DNA from: RBG-16-66-20 sp964564865
GTDB taxonomy: Bacteria; Pseudomonadota; Gammaproteobacteria; Burkholderiales; SG8-39
Assembly (NCBI GenBank): GCA_964564865.1
Contig: CAZMDA010000004.1
Span: 29,634-93,633 of the forward strand
Length of the DNA stretch: 64,000 nucleotides
Direction: 5' to 3'
In this document: in pieces, positions 51,769-59,897 of the stretch
Layout: each line of letters opens with the position of its first letter
Numbering within the stretch: the first letter of the stretch is position 1
Position numbers and translations under genes: made by a program
Notes under the pieces: generated by a model
What the model was told of the DNA's origin: nothing
Databases searched by the model: none
What the model saw: the letters and a program-made list of their open reading frames with translations, nothing else

Positions 51769-52130
51769 ACGTCCGCACCATCGCCCTGCTCCTCGTCGTC
51801 AACGTGTTGCTGAGCGCCGGCGTCCTCGCGGCCTATGTGCAGTGGTTCGCTCCCGCCAGGGCGCCTGCGCTCGCCGTGCTCGACGTGGGCGAACTCTACC
51901 GGCTGAAGGAAACCCAGGTCGCCACGGTGCTCGTGAAACGCGACTCTTCGGACGAAGACCGCACCCAGGCACTCAAGCGAGCCGCCGGCTTCGGCCTGGA
52001 AGTGACCCGCCTGATCGAGTCGCTGCCGGAAGAGTGCCGCTGCCTGATTCTCGCGCGGGGCGCTGTCGTCGGGCCGGCCACCCATCTTCCCGACCTCACG
52101 CCGGAAGTGCGCCGGCGCTTGGGTCTCTAG
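51765..52130 (+). CDS. trbI: TrbI-type conjugal transfer protein
   Basis: A 121-aa protein with one N-terminal membrane helix (TIALLLVVNVLLSAGVLAAYVQWF) and a short periplasmic domain with ALAVLDVGELYRLKETQVA. This fits the F-type TrbI family found between traC and traW. Its start GTG overlaps the traC stop by 4 nt. Confidence 0.8.
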   Translation: MNVRTIALLLVVNVLLSAGVLAAYVQWFAPARAPALAVLDVGELYRLKETQVATVLVKRDSSDEDRTQALKRAAGFGLEVTRLIESLPEECRCLILARGAVVGPATHLPDLTPEVRRRLGL

Positions 52131-52138
52131 GCCCTGCG

Positions 52139-52675
52139 ATGCGCTACCTCTTTGTCCATCGCCCTTTCGTCGATCGATTCGATCGCGATGCCTTCGGGGA
52201 ACGCCTTTCCCGCCACATTCGACGCTGGGGACTCGCTTACCTGTTGTTGCTGATCGCGGCAACGCTGTTCCATGTGAACTTCGGCTTCGGCCTCAATGCC
52301 TCGCCCAGCCTGCCGGATCGCTTGTTCATCATCCACAAGGGCGAACTGCCGCAGCGCGGCAATTACGTCGCCTTCCGCTGGCAAGGCGGCGGCCCGTACC
52401 CGGCCGGCGTCACCTTCGTGAAGATCGTCGCCGGCATGGCCGGAGATACCGTCACCCGCGCGGACCGGGATTTCTACGTGAACGGCGTGCATGTCGGTGA
52501 GGCCAAGACGCTGAGCCGCATGGGCCAGCGGCTCGAACCCGGTCCCGTCGGCGTGTTGCCGCCGGGGCGCTACTACGTCCGTGCGCCGCACCCGGACAGC
52601 CTCGATTCGCGCTACCGCCTCACGGGCTGGGTTAGTGATGACCAGATCATCGGACGGGCCTATGCGCTCTTCTGA
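52139..52675 (+). CDS. S26-family signal peptidase of the mating operon
   Basis: A 178-aa membrane peptidase (TraF/TrhF-like). One membrane helix (LAYLLLLIAATLFHVNFGFG) precedes the serine region NASPSLPDRLFIIHKG and the lysine region GVTFVKIVAGMAGDTV. YYVRAPHPDSLDSRYRLTGWVSDDQIIGRA is the C-terminal family block. It probably matures the pilin. The ATG at 52139 lies 8 nt after the trbI stop. Confidence 0.88.
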   Translation: MRYLFVHRPFVDRFDRDAFGERLSRHIRRWGLAYLLLLIAATLFHVNFGFGLNASPSLPDRLFIIHKGELPQRGNYVAFRWQGGGPYPAGVTFVKIVAGMAGDTVTRADRDFYVNGVHVGEAKTLSRMGQRLEPGPVGVLPPGRYYVRAPHPDSLDSRYRLTGWVSDDQIIGRAYALF

Positions 52676-53312
52676 GATTCACCCAAAGATCCACCGCTGC
52701 GCTCGCCGGACGCTCGCGACGACCGCGCTGTTGTGGTCGCTCTGCACGACCGCCCAGGACCTCGGGGTAATCGGTCCCGTGTACCCAATCGCGGAGCCCA
52801 ATCTTCTTGACTTGATCCTCACGAAGCTGCGCGAAGCGGAGGCGAGCGGCGCGCTCGCACGTATGCAGCGTGAGACGCAAGCGAGGGTGAAACGCCGGAT
52901 CGAAAATCCCACGCCCGTTGCAACGATCACAAAAACCACCAAAGCGCGCAGCTTCTACTACGACCCCAGCATCGTCGTGCCCTACGCGATCACGGATGCC
53001 GATGGCAAGGTGATCGTCGCGCCGGGAACGAAGGTCAACCCGCTCGACACGGTGTCGCTGTCGAAGCAACTGCTTTTCATCGACGCGCGCGATCCCGCGC
53101 AGGTCGGGCGCGCCAAGCAGTTCCTCGACGAGCGCGGCGGACGACTCAAGGTGATTCTGACCGGCGGCTCGTACCTCGATCTGATGCGCCGCTGGAAGCA
53201 ACCGGTGTTCTTCGACCAGGAAGGCAGCCTCACGGAGAAGCTCGGCATCCGCCACGTGCCGGCGCTCGTTTCGCAGGAAGACAAGAGGTTGCGCATCGAT
53301 GAATTCCTGTAA
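52662..53312 (+). CDS. traW: Conjugal transfer protein TraW
   Basis: A 216-aa secreted protein. A signal-like leader (RTLATTALLWSLCTTAQ) is followed by the TraW start DLGVIGPVYPIAEPNLLDLI and the late block KQLLFIDARDPAQVGRAKQFL, then FFDQEGSLTEKLGIRHVPALVSQ. TraW helps pilus assembly in the periplasm together with TrbC and TraU. It overlaps the peptidase gene and traU by 14 nt each. Confidence 0.9.
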   Translation: MRSSEIHPKIHRCARRTLATTALLWSLCTTAQDLGVIGPVYPIAEPNLLDLILTKLREAEASGALARMQRETQARVKRRIENPTPVATITKTTKARSFYYDPSIVVPYAITDADGKVIVAPGTKVNPLDTVSLSKQLLFIDARDPAQVGRAKQFLDERGGRLKVILTGGSYLDLMRRWKQPVFFDQEGSLTEKLGIRHVPALVSQEDKRLRIDEFL

Positions 53313-54309
53313 ACGCCTCCTCGCCGCCCTCGCCTTCGCTGCAAGCCTCTGGAGCGCCGCGCCGGCGTCGGCCGGTCCCACCTGTCACGGCCGCTTCATG
53401 AACCCGATCACCGACATCTGCTGGAGCTGCGTGTTCCCGCTCACGATCGGATCGGCATCGCTCGTCTCCGACGGCCAGGACGACACTGGCAATCCATCGA
53501 ATCCGATCTGCTACTGCAGCAACCCACCACGCATCGGCGTGTCGATCGGCTTCTGGGAGCCGGTGCGCCTCGTCGACGTCACCCGCACGCCCTTCTGCAT
53601 GGTGGGGCTTGGCGGCATAGCCATCGATCCTGGCGTCGATGTGCCGCGTGGCGCACAGGTGGGCCACGACAGCCAGACGCGCAACAGCTTCTACCAGGTG
53701 CACTGGTACGCCAACCCGATTCTCTACTGGCTTGAAGTGCTGCTCGACTTCCCCTGCCTGGAGAAGGGCTCGCTCGATCTCGTCTATCTCACCGAGGTCG
53801 ATCCGCTGTGGGCGGACGACGAACTGACTGCGATCCTCAACCCGGAAGCCGTGCTCTTCGCCAACGCGCCGGCCAAGGCGGCCTGCGCCGCCGATTGCGT
53901 CGCCTCCTCCGCCGGGCTGGGCATCCCGAGCCTTTTCTGGTGCGCGGGATGCCAGGGCTCCATCTACCCGATGACCGGACACGTCGCCGCTCACATCGGC
54001 GGCGTGCAGGCCTCGGCCCTGCTCACCCAGCGCATGACCGCCAAGATGCACCGGCAGCTCGTTACCTTCGATGGTGCGGGAGCGGCCGGAATGTGCGGCT
54101 ACTACATGCAGCCGATCATGGACAAGACCCACTACAAGCTGCAGATGGTCTACCCCATTCCCAACACCCAGAAGGATGCCGGCCAGTGCTGCCAGCCCTA
54201 CGGGCGCACGACAATGATCTGGGGTGCCGGCAAGGAGTTCCCTGTGTCGGGTGAGGACTTCTCGTACCAGATCTTCCGCAAGAGGAACTGCTGTGCCAGC
54301 GCGTATTGA
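53299..54309 (+). CDS. traU: Conjugal transfer protein TraU
   Basis: A 336-aa cysteine-rich periplasmic protein. The signal peptide ends at APASAG. Typical TraU blocks are CHGRFMNPITDICWSCVFPLTIG, NPICYCSNPPRIGVSIGFWEPVRLVDVTRTPFCMVGLGG, SLFWCAGCQGSIYPMTGH and YPIPNTQKDAGQCCQPYGR. TraU is needed for DNA transfer and pilus assembly. About 18 cysteines explain the DsbC and TraF thiol proteins in the same operon. Confidence 0.94.
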   Translation: MNSCKRLLAALAFAASLWSAAPASAGPTCHGRFMNPITDICWSCVFPLTIGSASLVSDGQDDTGNPSNPICYCSNPPRIGVSIGFWEPVRLVDVTRTPFCMVGLGGIAIDPGVDVPRGAQVGHDSQTRNSFYQVHWYANPILYWLEVLLDFPCLEKGSLDLVYLTEVDPLWADDELTAILNPEAVLFANAPAKAACAADCVASSAGLGIPSLFWCAGCQGSIYPMTGHVAAHIGGVQASALLTQRMTAKMHRQLVTFDGAGAAGMCGYYMQPIMDKTHYKLQMVYPIPNTQKDAGQCCQPYGRTTMIWGAGKEFPVSGEDFSYQIFRKRNCCASAY

Positions 54310-54991
54310 CCGCATCGCGGGCTTCGCGCTCGCCTGCATTGCGTCCTGTGCCGTCCTGGCCCAGGCGCCTCAGTCGCCAATGAGGTGGCCGACCAGCGAG
54401 GACATCGACCGCGCACTAACGACGCACCCCTTTCCCGGCGCCGATCGGATCGGATCGCAGCCGATTCCGCTGCCGCCGCGCGTGATTCCGAAGGGCGATG
54501 CCATCGACATTGAAGCGATTGCAAGGAGCAAGGTGCAACTCTCGAACGCCGGTTCCTCCGCTTCACCTGCAGTCCCATTGCGCATCTTCATCACGCTGGA
54601 CATGCCGCGCGCGAGCTTGCAGCTCCTCACCGATCAGGCCGTCCGATCGGGCTCGGTGTTGGTGCTGCGCGGCCTCAAGGCCCAGTCGATGCGTCAGACC
54701 ATCGCCGTCGTGGGTGAGCTGATCGGAGAGCGAAAGGTCGCGTGGGTCATCGATCCGGAAGCCTTCAGTCGCTTCGGCGTACGTCAGGCACCGACCTTCG
54801 TTCTCACCCTGAACGATGCGACTGCCGGCGACGCGCAAGGAAGTTGCAGTTCCGGCTGCGTAACACCTGCGGGTTTCGTCAGTGTCTCGGGCGATGTCAG
54901 CCTCGACTACGCGCTGGAAACCATCCTGCGCCGCCGCCCCGAGGCGGCACCGCGCGCAGAACCGATCCTCAAACGGCTGCGGGCATCGTGA
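54293..54991 (+). CDS. trbC: TrbC-type conjugal transfer protein
   Basis: A 232-aa secreted protein starting at GTG 54293 with AGAGGA six bases upstream, 17 nt inside traU. The signal peptide is IAGFALACIASCAVLAQ. The TrbC F-type domain shows LRIFITLDMPRASLQLLTDQAVRSGSVLVLRGL and GVRQAPTFVL. It works with TraW in pilus assembly. Its stop overlaps the next start by one base. Confidence 0.87.
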   Translation: MPARIDRIAGFALACIASCAVLAQAPQSPMRWPTSEDIDRALTTHPFPGADRIGSQPIPLPPRVIPKGDAIDIEAIARSKVQLSNAGSSASPAVPLRIFITLDMPRASLQLLTDQAVRSGSVLVLRGLKAQSMRQTIAVVGELIGERKVAWVIDPEAFSRFGVRQAPTFVLTLNDATAGDAQGSCSSGCVTPAGFVSVSGDVSLDYALETILRRRPEAAPRAEPILKRLRAS

Positions 54992-55971
54992 TGGGACTCC
55001 GGCTTGTTCTTACCCTCCTCGTGATGCTCGCGGCCGGAACGTCACCCGCGCAGGCGCAGTCCCTGTCGGACGCCTTCAACCAGGGCGCTGCGCTGGGCAG
55101 AAGCGGCAACGCCGCGGCACGAGGCCAGATCAGCGGCAGCACCGCGCAGTCGATCGTGCCCAATTACACGACCACGCCGCCGGAGGCCTCCTACTTCGGC
55201 AGTCCCGGTCTGGGCACGCAGTCTGCGGCCCGAGTCGGCGCCTGTGCCGGCGGCCCCGGTGCGGCCGGCGGGTTTGCCGATCAGGGCTGCAACGCGGTCG
55301 ATTTCTCGCAGACGAATCCCTCGCGGCGTCCGAACTACAGCATCACCGCGACCGACCCGCTGCTCACGCGCGCCAGGACCATCACCGCCGACCCGCAGGC
55401 GATCGCCGGGAATCTCGCCGGCACCTACAGCGGCTGCACCGTCCAGACCGTCACAAGCCCGGACGTCTTCGAGACGCTGACCTGCCACCAGTACCGCACC
55501 ATCGAGAACACCACCTGCGACAAGGTCCTGATCGTCACGCCCATCCAGACGCCAGGATGCTCGCCAGGACAATTCCTGACCCGCGTGACCGCGGACCCCT
55601 GCCCGGCCTGCATCGACTACCTCGCCTACGACTTCACCTGCGGGACGAACAACTACCTGATGCATGTCTTCACGATCGCCAAGGCCACTGGCGGCGTGTA
55701 CATGGACCTCGGTTCGCAGTACGTGCCCGGCACCCTCAACACCGAGATCGGCATGACCCCGGGGCCGTCACAGATCGACGGCTTCTTCTGCTACCAGACC
55801 TACTACAGCCAGTCCTGCTCGGGCGCGAACTGTTCGATCGGTGCGTGGTTCTACAACCCCTGCCAGGGCACGAGCTACTACGGCGTGAGCACCTTCGCCA
55901 TGCCGACCACCGTGAGCTTTACCGACACCTGGGACAACCAGTGCGCGGCGCTGGAGGCGCGCTCGCAATGA
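54991..55971 (+). CDS. traN: TraN-like protein, first half (separate polypeptide)
   Basis: A 326-aa secreted cysteine-rich protein. The signal peptide is LVLTLLVMLAAGTSPAQAQ. SLSDAFNQGAALGRSGNAA and later CTVQTVTSPDVFETLTCHQYRTIENTTCDKVL resemble the N-terminal part of SXT-type TraN, the outer-membrane mating-pair stabiliser. Normally TraN is a single chain of 600-900 aa. Here the coding sequence stops at 55971 and a second signal-peptide protein follows with a 4-nt overlap. Confidence 0.78.
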   Translation: MGLRLVLTLLVMLAAGTSPAQAQSLSDAFNQGAALGRSGNAAARGQISGSTAQSIVPNYTTTPPEASYFGSPGLGTQSAARVGACAGGPGAAGGFADQGCNAVDFSQTNPSRRPNYSITATDPLLTRARTITADPQAIAGNLAGTYSGCTVQTVTSPDVFETLTCHQYRTIENTTCDKVLIVTPIQTPGCSPGQFLTRVTADPCPACIDYLAYDFTCGTNNYLMHVFTIAKATGGVYMDLGSQYVPGTLNTEIGMTPGPSQIDGFFCYQTYYSQSCSGANCSIGAWFYNPCQGTSYYGVSTFAMPTTVSFTDTWDNQCAALEARSQ

Positions 55972-57164
55972 CACCGCGCATCCTTGCCGCATGGTGCCTC
56001 GCCTTGCTCTCGGCAACGTCGCTCGTGCATGCCGCCGACTGCCAGAAGAATTCGGAGATCTGCGTCGAAGGCCCGGAAACCCGCAATATCGGCGGCTATC
56101 CCGTGTACCGGGACTGCTGGCGCTATCGGGCGCAGTACAGCTGTGTCTCCCAGACGCTCACCGATGACTGCCAGCCGCTGCGCGATCGCGGTTGCAGCCA
56201 GGTAGGGTCCAGTTGCGTTGACACGAACCCGCAGGGCGCTTGCATGCTCTACGAGCAGACCTGGCAATGCCGGGTGTCGAGCGGATCGACTTCGACCATC
56301 ACGAACTGCGGCGGGCAGCAGTTCTGCATCGACGGCCGCTGCTTCGACACGGGGAGCACTCCGGATCCCGACTTCGCGCGGGTGGTCACGGCAATGGAAG
56401 TTCAGCGCGAGGCAGGCAAGTACGTCGACCCGAACACGCTGGTGGTGTTCAACGGCTACGACAATCGCTGCCGCAAGAAGCTCTTCGGCCTCGTCAATTG
56501 CTGCAAGGGCGCGGGAACGAGCAGCTCGCTCTTTTCCAACCTGAACCTGATCCTCGGCGCAGGAGGACAAGTGTGGGGAGCGGTCGGCTCGTCCTACACC
56601 TACGACGCCCTTTTCACCTCCGACGCGCCGGACATGGTAATCGCCGGCTTCGAAGCCCTGTTCGGCGCTGGCGGCGGCTCCTCCGCGCTCGCCGGATTGC
56701 TCGCCGGCGACCTGTCGGTCGCGTCCTTCGTCGAGGCACTGGTACCCGGCCCCTGGACCATCGCGATACTGGCGATTCAGCTCTCCGGGATTCTCGATTG
56801 CGAACAGGCCGAGCAGATCCTCGCGATGAAGCGCGACAACCGGCTTTGTCACGGCGTCGGCAGCTACTGCTCGTCGCGCCTGCCGATCATCCGGGTCTGC
56901 ATCGAGACGACCGAATCCTACTGCTGCTTCAACTCGCGCCTTGCCCGCATTCTCAACGAACAGGGACGCGCCCAGCTCGGCCGGGGTTGGGGCGGGGCGC
57001 AGAACCCCGACTGCGGCGGCTTCACCGTCGCCCAACTGCAGGCGCTCGATTTTTCACGGATGAACCTCTCGGAGTTCTACGCCGAGATCGCGCCGACGCT
57101 ACCCGACGTAGGCGCGATGCGCTCGCGCGCTCAGCAGAAGGTCAACAGCTACTTCGGCCCATGA
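55968..57164 (+). CDS. traN: TraN-like protein, second half (separate polypeptide)
   Basis: A 398-aa cysteine-rich secreted protein. A clear signal peptide (ILAAWCLALLSATSLVHA) precedes DCQKNSEICVEGPETRNIGG and CWRYRAQYSCVSQTLTDDC. The C-terminal half is the characteristic TraN end: FNGYDNRCRKKLFGLVNCCKG, GSYCSSRLPIIRVCIETTESYCCFNSRLARILNEQGRAQLG and NPDCGGFTVAQLQALDFSRMNLSEF. Its own signal peptide argues that this is not a frameshifted continuation of the first half but a gene of its own. It overlaps both neighbours by 4 nt. Confidence 0.88.
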   Translation: MTPRILAAWCLALLSATSLVHAADCQKNSEICVEGPETRNIGGYPVYRDCWRYRAQYSCVSQTLTDDCQPLRDRGCSQVGSSCVDTNPQGACMLYEQTWQCRVSSGSTSTITNCGGQQFCIDGRCFDTGSTPDPDFARVVTAMEVQREAGKYVDPNTLVVFNGYDNRCRKKLFGLVNCCKGAGTSSSLFSNLNLILGAGGQVWGAVGSSYTYDALFTSDAPDMVIAGFEALFGAGGGSSALAGLLAGDLSVASFVEALVPGPWTIAILAIQLSGILDCEQAEQILAMKRDNRLCHGVGSYCSSRLPIIRVCIETTESYCCFNSRLARILNEQGRAQLGRGWGGAQNPDCGGFTVAQLQALDFSRMNLSEFYAEIAPTLPDVGAMRSRAQQKVNSYFGP

Positions 57165-57532
57165 ACCGCTCGACACCCGTTCTCGCAGGCGCGCTTGCTT
57201 GCCTGGCGCTCGCCCAAGGCGTATCCGCTCAGCCCCTCGCCCGCATTGAGGTCACCGAGATCAAACCGCTGCTGCTGCGGGCGATCGATCAGGGCTCGGC
57301 CCACGGCGTCCTGGTCGGCGAATCAGCCGCCTACGTCCGCCAGAAGTTCGACGCCAGCGCCCCGATCGAGATCGACGTGCAGGCGCTCCATGTACTGCCC
57401 CAGCCGGGTTGCAGCCGGCTGGAGGTCAGGACACGCCAGAAGGACGTGCTGGAAAAGTCGCAGCGCGGCGACAATGAGCTCGTCTACCAGGTGAGCTACT
57501 GCCGGAACGGTCGCTTTCCGGACAGGCGGTGA
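57161..57532 (+). CDS. Small secreted protein of unknown function in the mating operon
   Basis: A 123-aa protein with a signal peptide (VLAGALACLALAQGVSA) and a mature part of about 100 aa: LARIEVTEIKPLLLRAIDQGSAHGVLVGESA, then HVLPQPGCSRLEVRTRQKDVL and VYQVSYCRNGRFPDRR, with two cysteines that could pair. I do not recognise the family. Its 4-nt overlap with the second traN gene and its position before traF indicate a periplasmic role in mating-channel assembly or regulation. Confidence 0.8.
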   Translation: MNRSTPVLAGALACLALAQGVSAQPLARIEVTEIKPLLLRAIDQGSAHGVLVGESAAYVRQKFDASAPIEIDVQALHVLPQPGCSRLEVRTRQKDVLEKSQRGDNELVYQVSYCRNGRFPDRR

Positions 57533-57537
57533 TTGAC

Positions 57538-58365
57538 ATGCGAGCGCTCCTTGCCATTGCCGCGCTGTCGCTTGCCGCCCTGCCGGGGATCAGCCTGTCC
57601 GCGGAAGACGGTCCCCCATTAAGCAATACTTTCGGCGCAGAAGCCCAACCGGAACCCATCGCGACCTACTGGCTGCGCAACCGGGAAGGCTGGTTCTGGT
57701 ACCGCGACCCACCCCAACCAGCGACACCGCCCAGGAGTTCGCCGCCTCCTCCCAGCCGCCCTCCGGAGCTGACCGCCTTCGAGGCAATGCAGAAGAAGCT
57801 CGAAGACCTGAAACGCGTCGCGGTGATGAACCCGACCGATTCGAATCTGCTCGCGTACATGCGCTACCAGCGGTTCGTCATGGACAAGTCCGAGGTGTTC
57901 TCCGAGCGCTGGCAGCGCCTCGTCTGGACGGTGCCCGAGCTCGACTACGGCCTGACGGGGCGTCCGACCAACGCCATGGCGATCGGCGCCTTCGACGAGC
58001 AGCAGCAGGCCCGGCAGGCACAGGTCGTGCGGGGCCTTGCCTCGACGCACGGGCTGCTTTTCATTTTCCGGAGCGACTGCCCGTACTGCCACCGTTTCGC
58101 GCCGATCCTCAAGCGCTTCGAGCAGGAATTCGGCATGACCGTATTCCCGGTGAGTCTCGACGGCGGCGGCCTGCCGGAGTACCCGAATCCGCAGCTCGAC
58201 AACGGTATCGCCGCGCGGCTCAACGCATCGGTGGTGCCGGCGCTCTACCTGACCGCGCCTTCAAAACGCGAGATCCGCCCCGTCGGCTTTGGCGTGATGG
58301 CGGTGACTGAACTGCTGGAACGCATCGCCACGCTCGCGCAAGGTTCGCGAGAAGGCGCGCTCTAG
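57538..58365 (+). CDS. traF: TraF thioredoxin-like protein
   Basis: A 275-aa periplasmic protein of the F-type TraF family. The signal peptide is LLAIAALSLAALPGISLSA. EGWFWYRDPP, FEAMQKKLEDLKRVAVMNPTDSNLLAYMRYQRFVMDKSEVFSERWQRLVW and a thioredoxin-like domain with the CPYC pair (FRSDCPYCHRFAPIL) follow. Many F-type TraF proteins lack this pair, so here it may be redox-active. An in-frame GTG at 57529 overlapping the upstream stop is an alternative start. Confidence 0.9.
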   Translation: MRALLAIAALSLAALPGISLSAEDGPPLSNTFGAEAQPEPIATYWLRNREGWFWYRDPPQPATPPRSSPPPPSRPPELTAFEAMQKKLEDLKRVAVMNPTDSNLLAYMRYQRFVMDKSEVFSERWQRLVWTVPELDYGLTGRPTNAMAIGAFDEQQQARQAQVVRGLASTHGLLFIFRSDCPYCHRFAPILKRFEQEFGMTVFPVSLDGGGLPEYPNPQLDNGIAARLNASVVPALYLTAPSKREIRPVGFGVMAVTELLERIATLAQGSREGAL

Positions 58366-58384
58366 CGACTCAAAGGATCCATCT

Positions 58385-59830
58385 ATGATGACTCGACCGA
58401 AGAAGCCGCTGGCGCTCCTCCTCGCGATCTCGCTCGCGTCGACGCCCATTGCGAGCCAGCCCGCCGACCTTAACGCCGAGATGCAGGCTATGTTTAACGA
58501 CCTGGGCGCGCTGGGCAACGTCACCTCGCCCGGCGCCTTCCGCGGCCAGGCGATGAATCTCTACACGGGCGGCAGCCTCATGATGCGCGCGCCGGGGAAG
58601 AACTACCCGCTCATCAACGCGCAACTGCCGAGCCTGCGCGCCGGCTGCGGCGGCATCGATCTCTTCGGCGGCGCGTTTTCCTTCATCAACAAGCAGCAGT
58701 TCGTCGCCCTCCTGCAGAACATCGGCTCCAACGCCGTGGGCTATGCGTTCAAGCTCGCGTTGCAGTCGATTTCCCCGGACATCGACAAGCTGCTCACCGA
58801 GCTGCAGGACCAGATCAACAAGATCAACGCGATGAACATCAATTCCTGCGAGGCCGCGCAGGCGCTCGTGAATGGCGTCGTCGGTGAGTTCGACAACTCG
58901 GTGCAAAGCGGCTGCGCGAACATTGCGCAGTACCTCGGCAGCGTCACCGACCGCGCGGACGCGCGCTTCACCTGCGCCACCAACGCCCCGGCGGTGGTGA
59001 AGAACGCCGCCAATTCGAGCGACCCGAACGTCCGTAACGCCACTTTCGTCAAGGGCAACGTCATCTGGTTGGCACTCAACCAGGTCGGCGGCACGATCAG
59101 CCAGCAGGAGAAGGAGCTGATCATGAGCGTGATCGGTACCGTGATCCTCTACCCGCCGGCGGATGACGGGAGCGGCGCCATGCCGCGCTACCTCGAGCCC
59201 AGCATCGTCGGACTGCGCGACCTGCTCTTGGGCCGCGGCGCCTCCGCCACCGAAGGAAACGTCGACATTGAGGTCTACATCTGCGATGAAGCGCCCGAAT
59301 GTCTCAATCCGACGCGCACCACGGTGTCGGCGAAGCCCTACACCCGCATGGTGTCCGAGCGGCTGCGCCGCATGTCGGACAACATCGCGACCCGCACGCC
59401 ACAGAGCGCGGCCGACATCGGCTTCATCAACAACACGACGGAGCCGGTCTACAAGATGCTGGCGGTGGCCAACGCGGTGCCCGGCTCCAGCACCGCCGAA
59501 ACGCTGATCGAAACCTACAAGGACGTGATCGCGCTCGACTACGCGGAGACCTTCCTCAATCGCGCCATCCGGCAGGCGCTCTCCGCCCTGTCCCAGGCGC
59601 TGAAGCGCACGGCCATCGAACAGCAGTACGTCGATGCCCTGCGCACCAGCGCGCAGGAAGCCCAGCGGCAGATCCTCACGGAGAAGCAGACCGCCTACGC
59701 CAAGGTTCGCTCGGTGTCATCGATGACTCAGGACCTGCAGAACCTCGAACGCCAGCTCTGGAGCTCGATGCCGCCGGCGGTGAAAGCGATGCTCGACTTC
59801 AGCGCAAATTCCGGGGCTCGCGGCTCGTAG
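58385..59830 (+). CDS. traH: Conjugal transfer protein TraH
   Basis: A 481-aa secreted protein. The signal peptide is LALLLAISLASTPIAS. Family blocks are MFNDLGALGNVTSPGAFRGQAMNLYTGGSL, LINAQLPSLRAGCGGIDLFGGAFSFINKQQFVALLQNIGSNAVGYAFKLAL and INSCEAAQALVNGVVG. It has a C-terminal coiled coil and works with TraF in outer-membrane steps of pilus assembly. Confidence 0.94.
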   Translation: MMTRPKKPLALLLAISLASTPIASQPADLNAEMQAMFNDLGALGNVTSPGAFRGQAMNLYTGGSLMMRAPGKNYPLINAQLPSLRAGCGGIDLFGGAFSFINKQQFVALLQNIGSNAVGYAFKLALQSISPDIDKLLTELQDQINKINAMNINSCEAAQALVNGVVGEFDNSVQSGCANIAQYLGSVTDRADARFTCATNAPAVVKNAANSSDPNVRNATFVKGNVIWLALNQVGGTISQQEKELIMSVIGTVILYPPADDGSGAMPRYLEPSIVGLRDLLLGRGASATEGNVDIEVYICDEAPECLNPTRTTVSAKPYTRMVSERLRRMSDNIATRTPQSAADIGFINNTTEPVYKMLAVANAVPGSSTAETLIETYKDVIALDYAETFLNRAIRQALSALSQALKRTAIEQQYVDALRTSAQEAQRQILTEKQTAYAKVRSVSSMTQDLQNLERQLWSSMPPAVKAMLDFSANSGARGS

Positions 59831-59897
59831 AGCCGATCGCCGGCGTCCGCACGCGGCCGGCGATCCCCACCCATTCCAATATCGACGTTCAGCATTC

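Noticed and set aside
54882..57164. A 760-codon frame that would join both TraN halves
   Set aside because: Only the part after 55968 reads as TraN. Upstream, this frame is an Arg-rich shadow of the first TraN gene, which is coded in another frame and has its own signal peptide.
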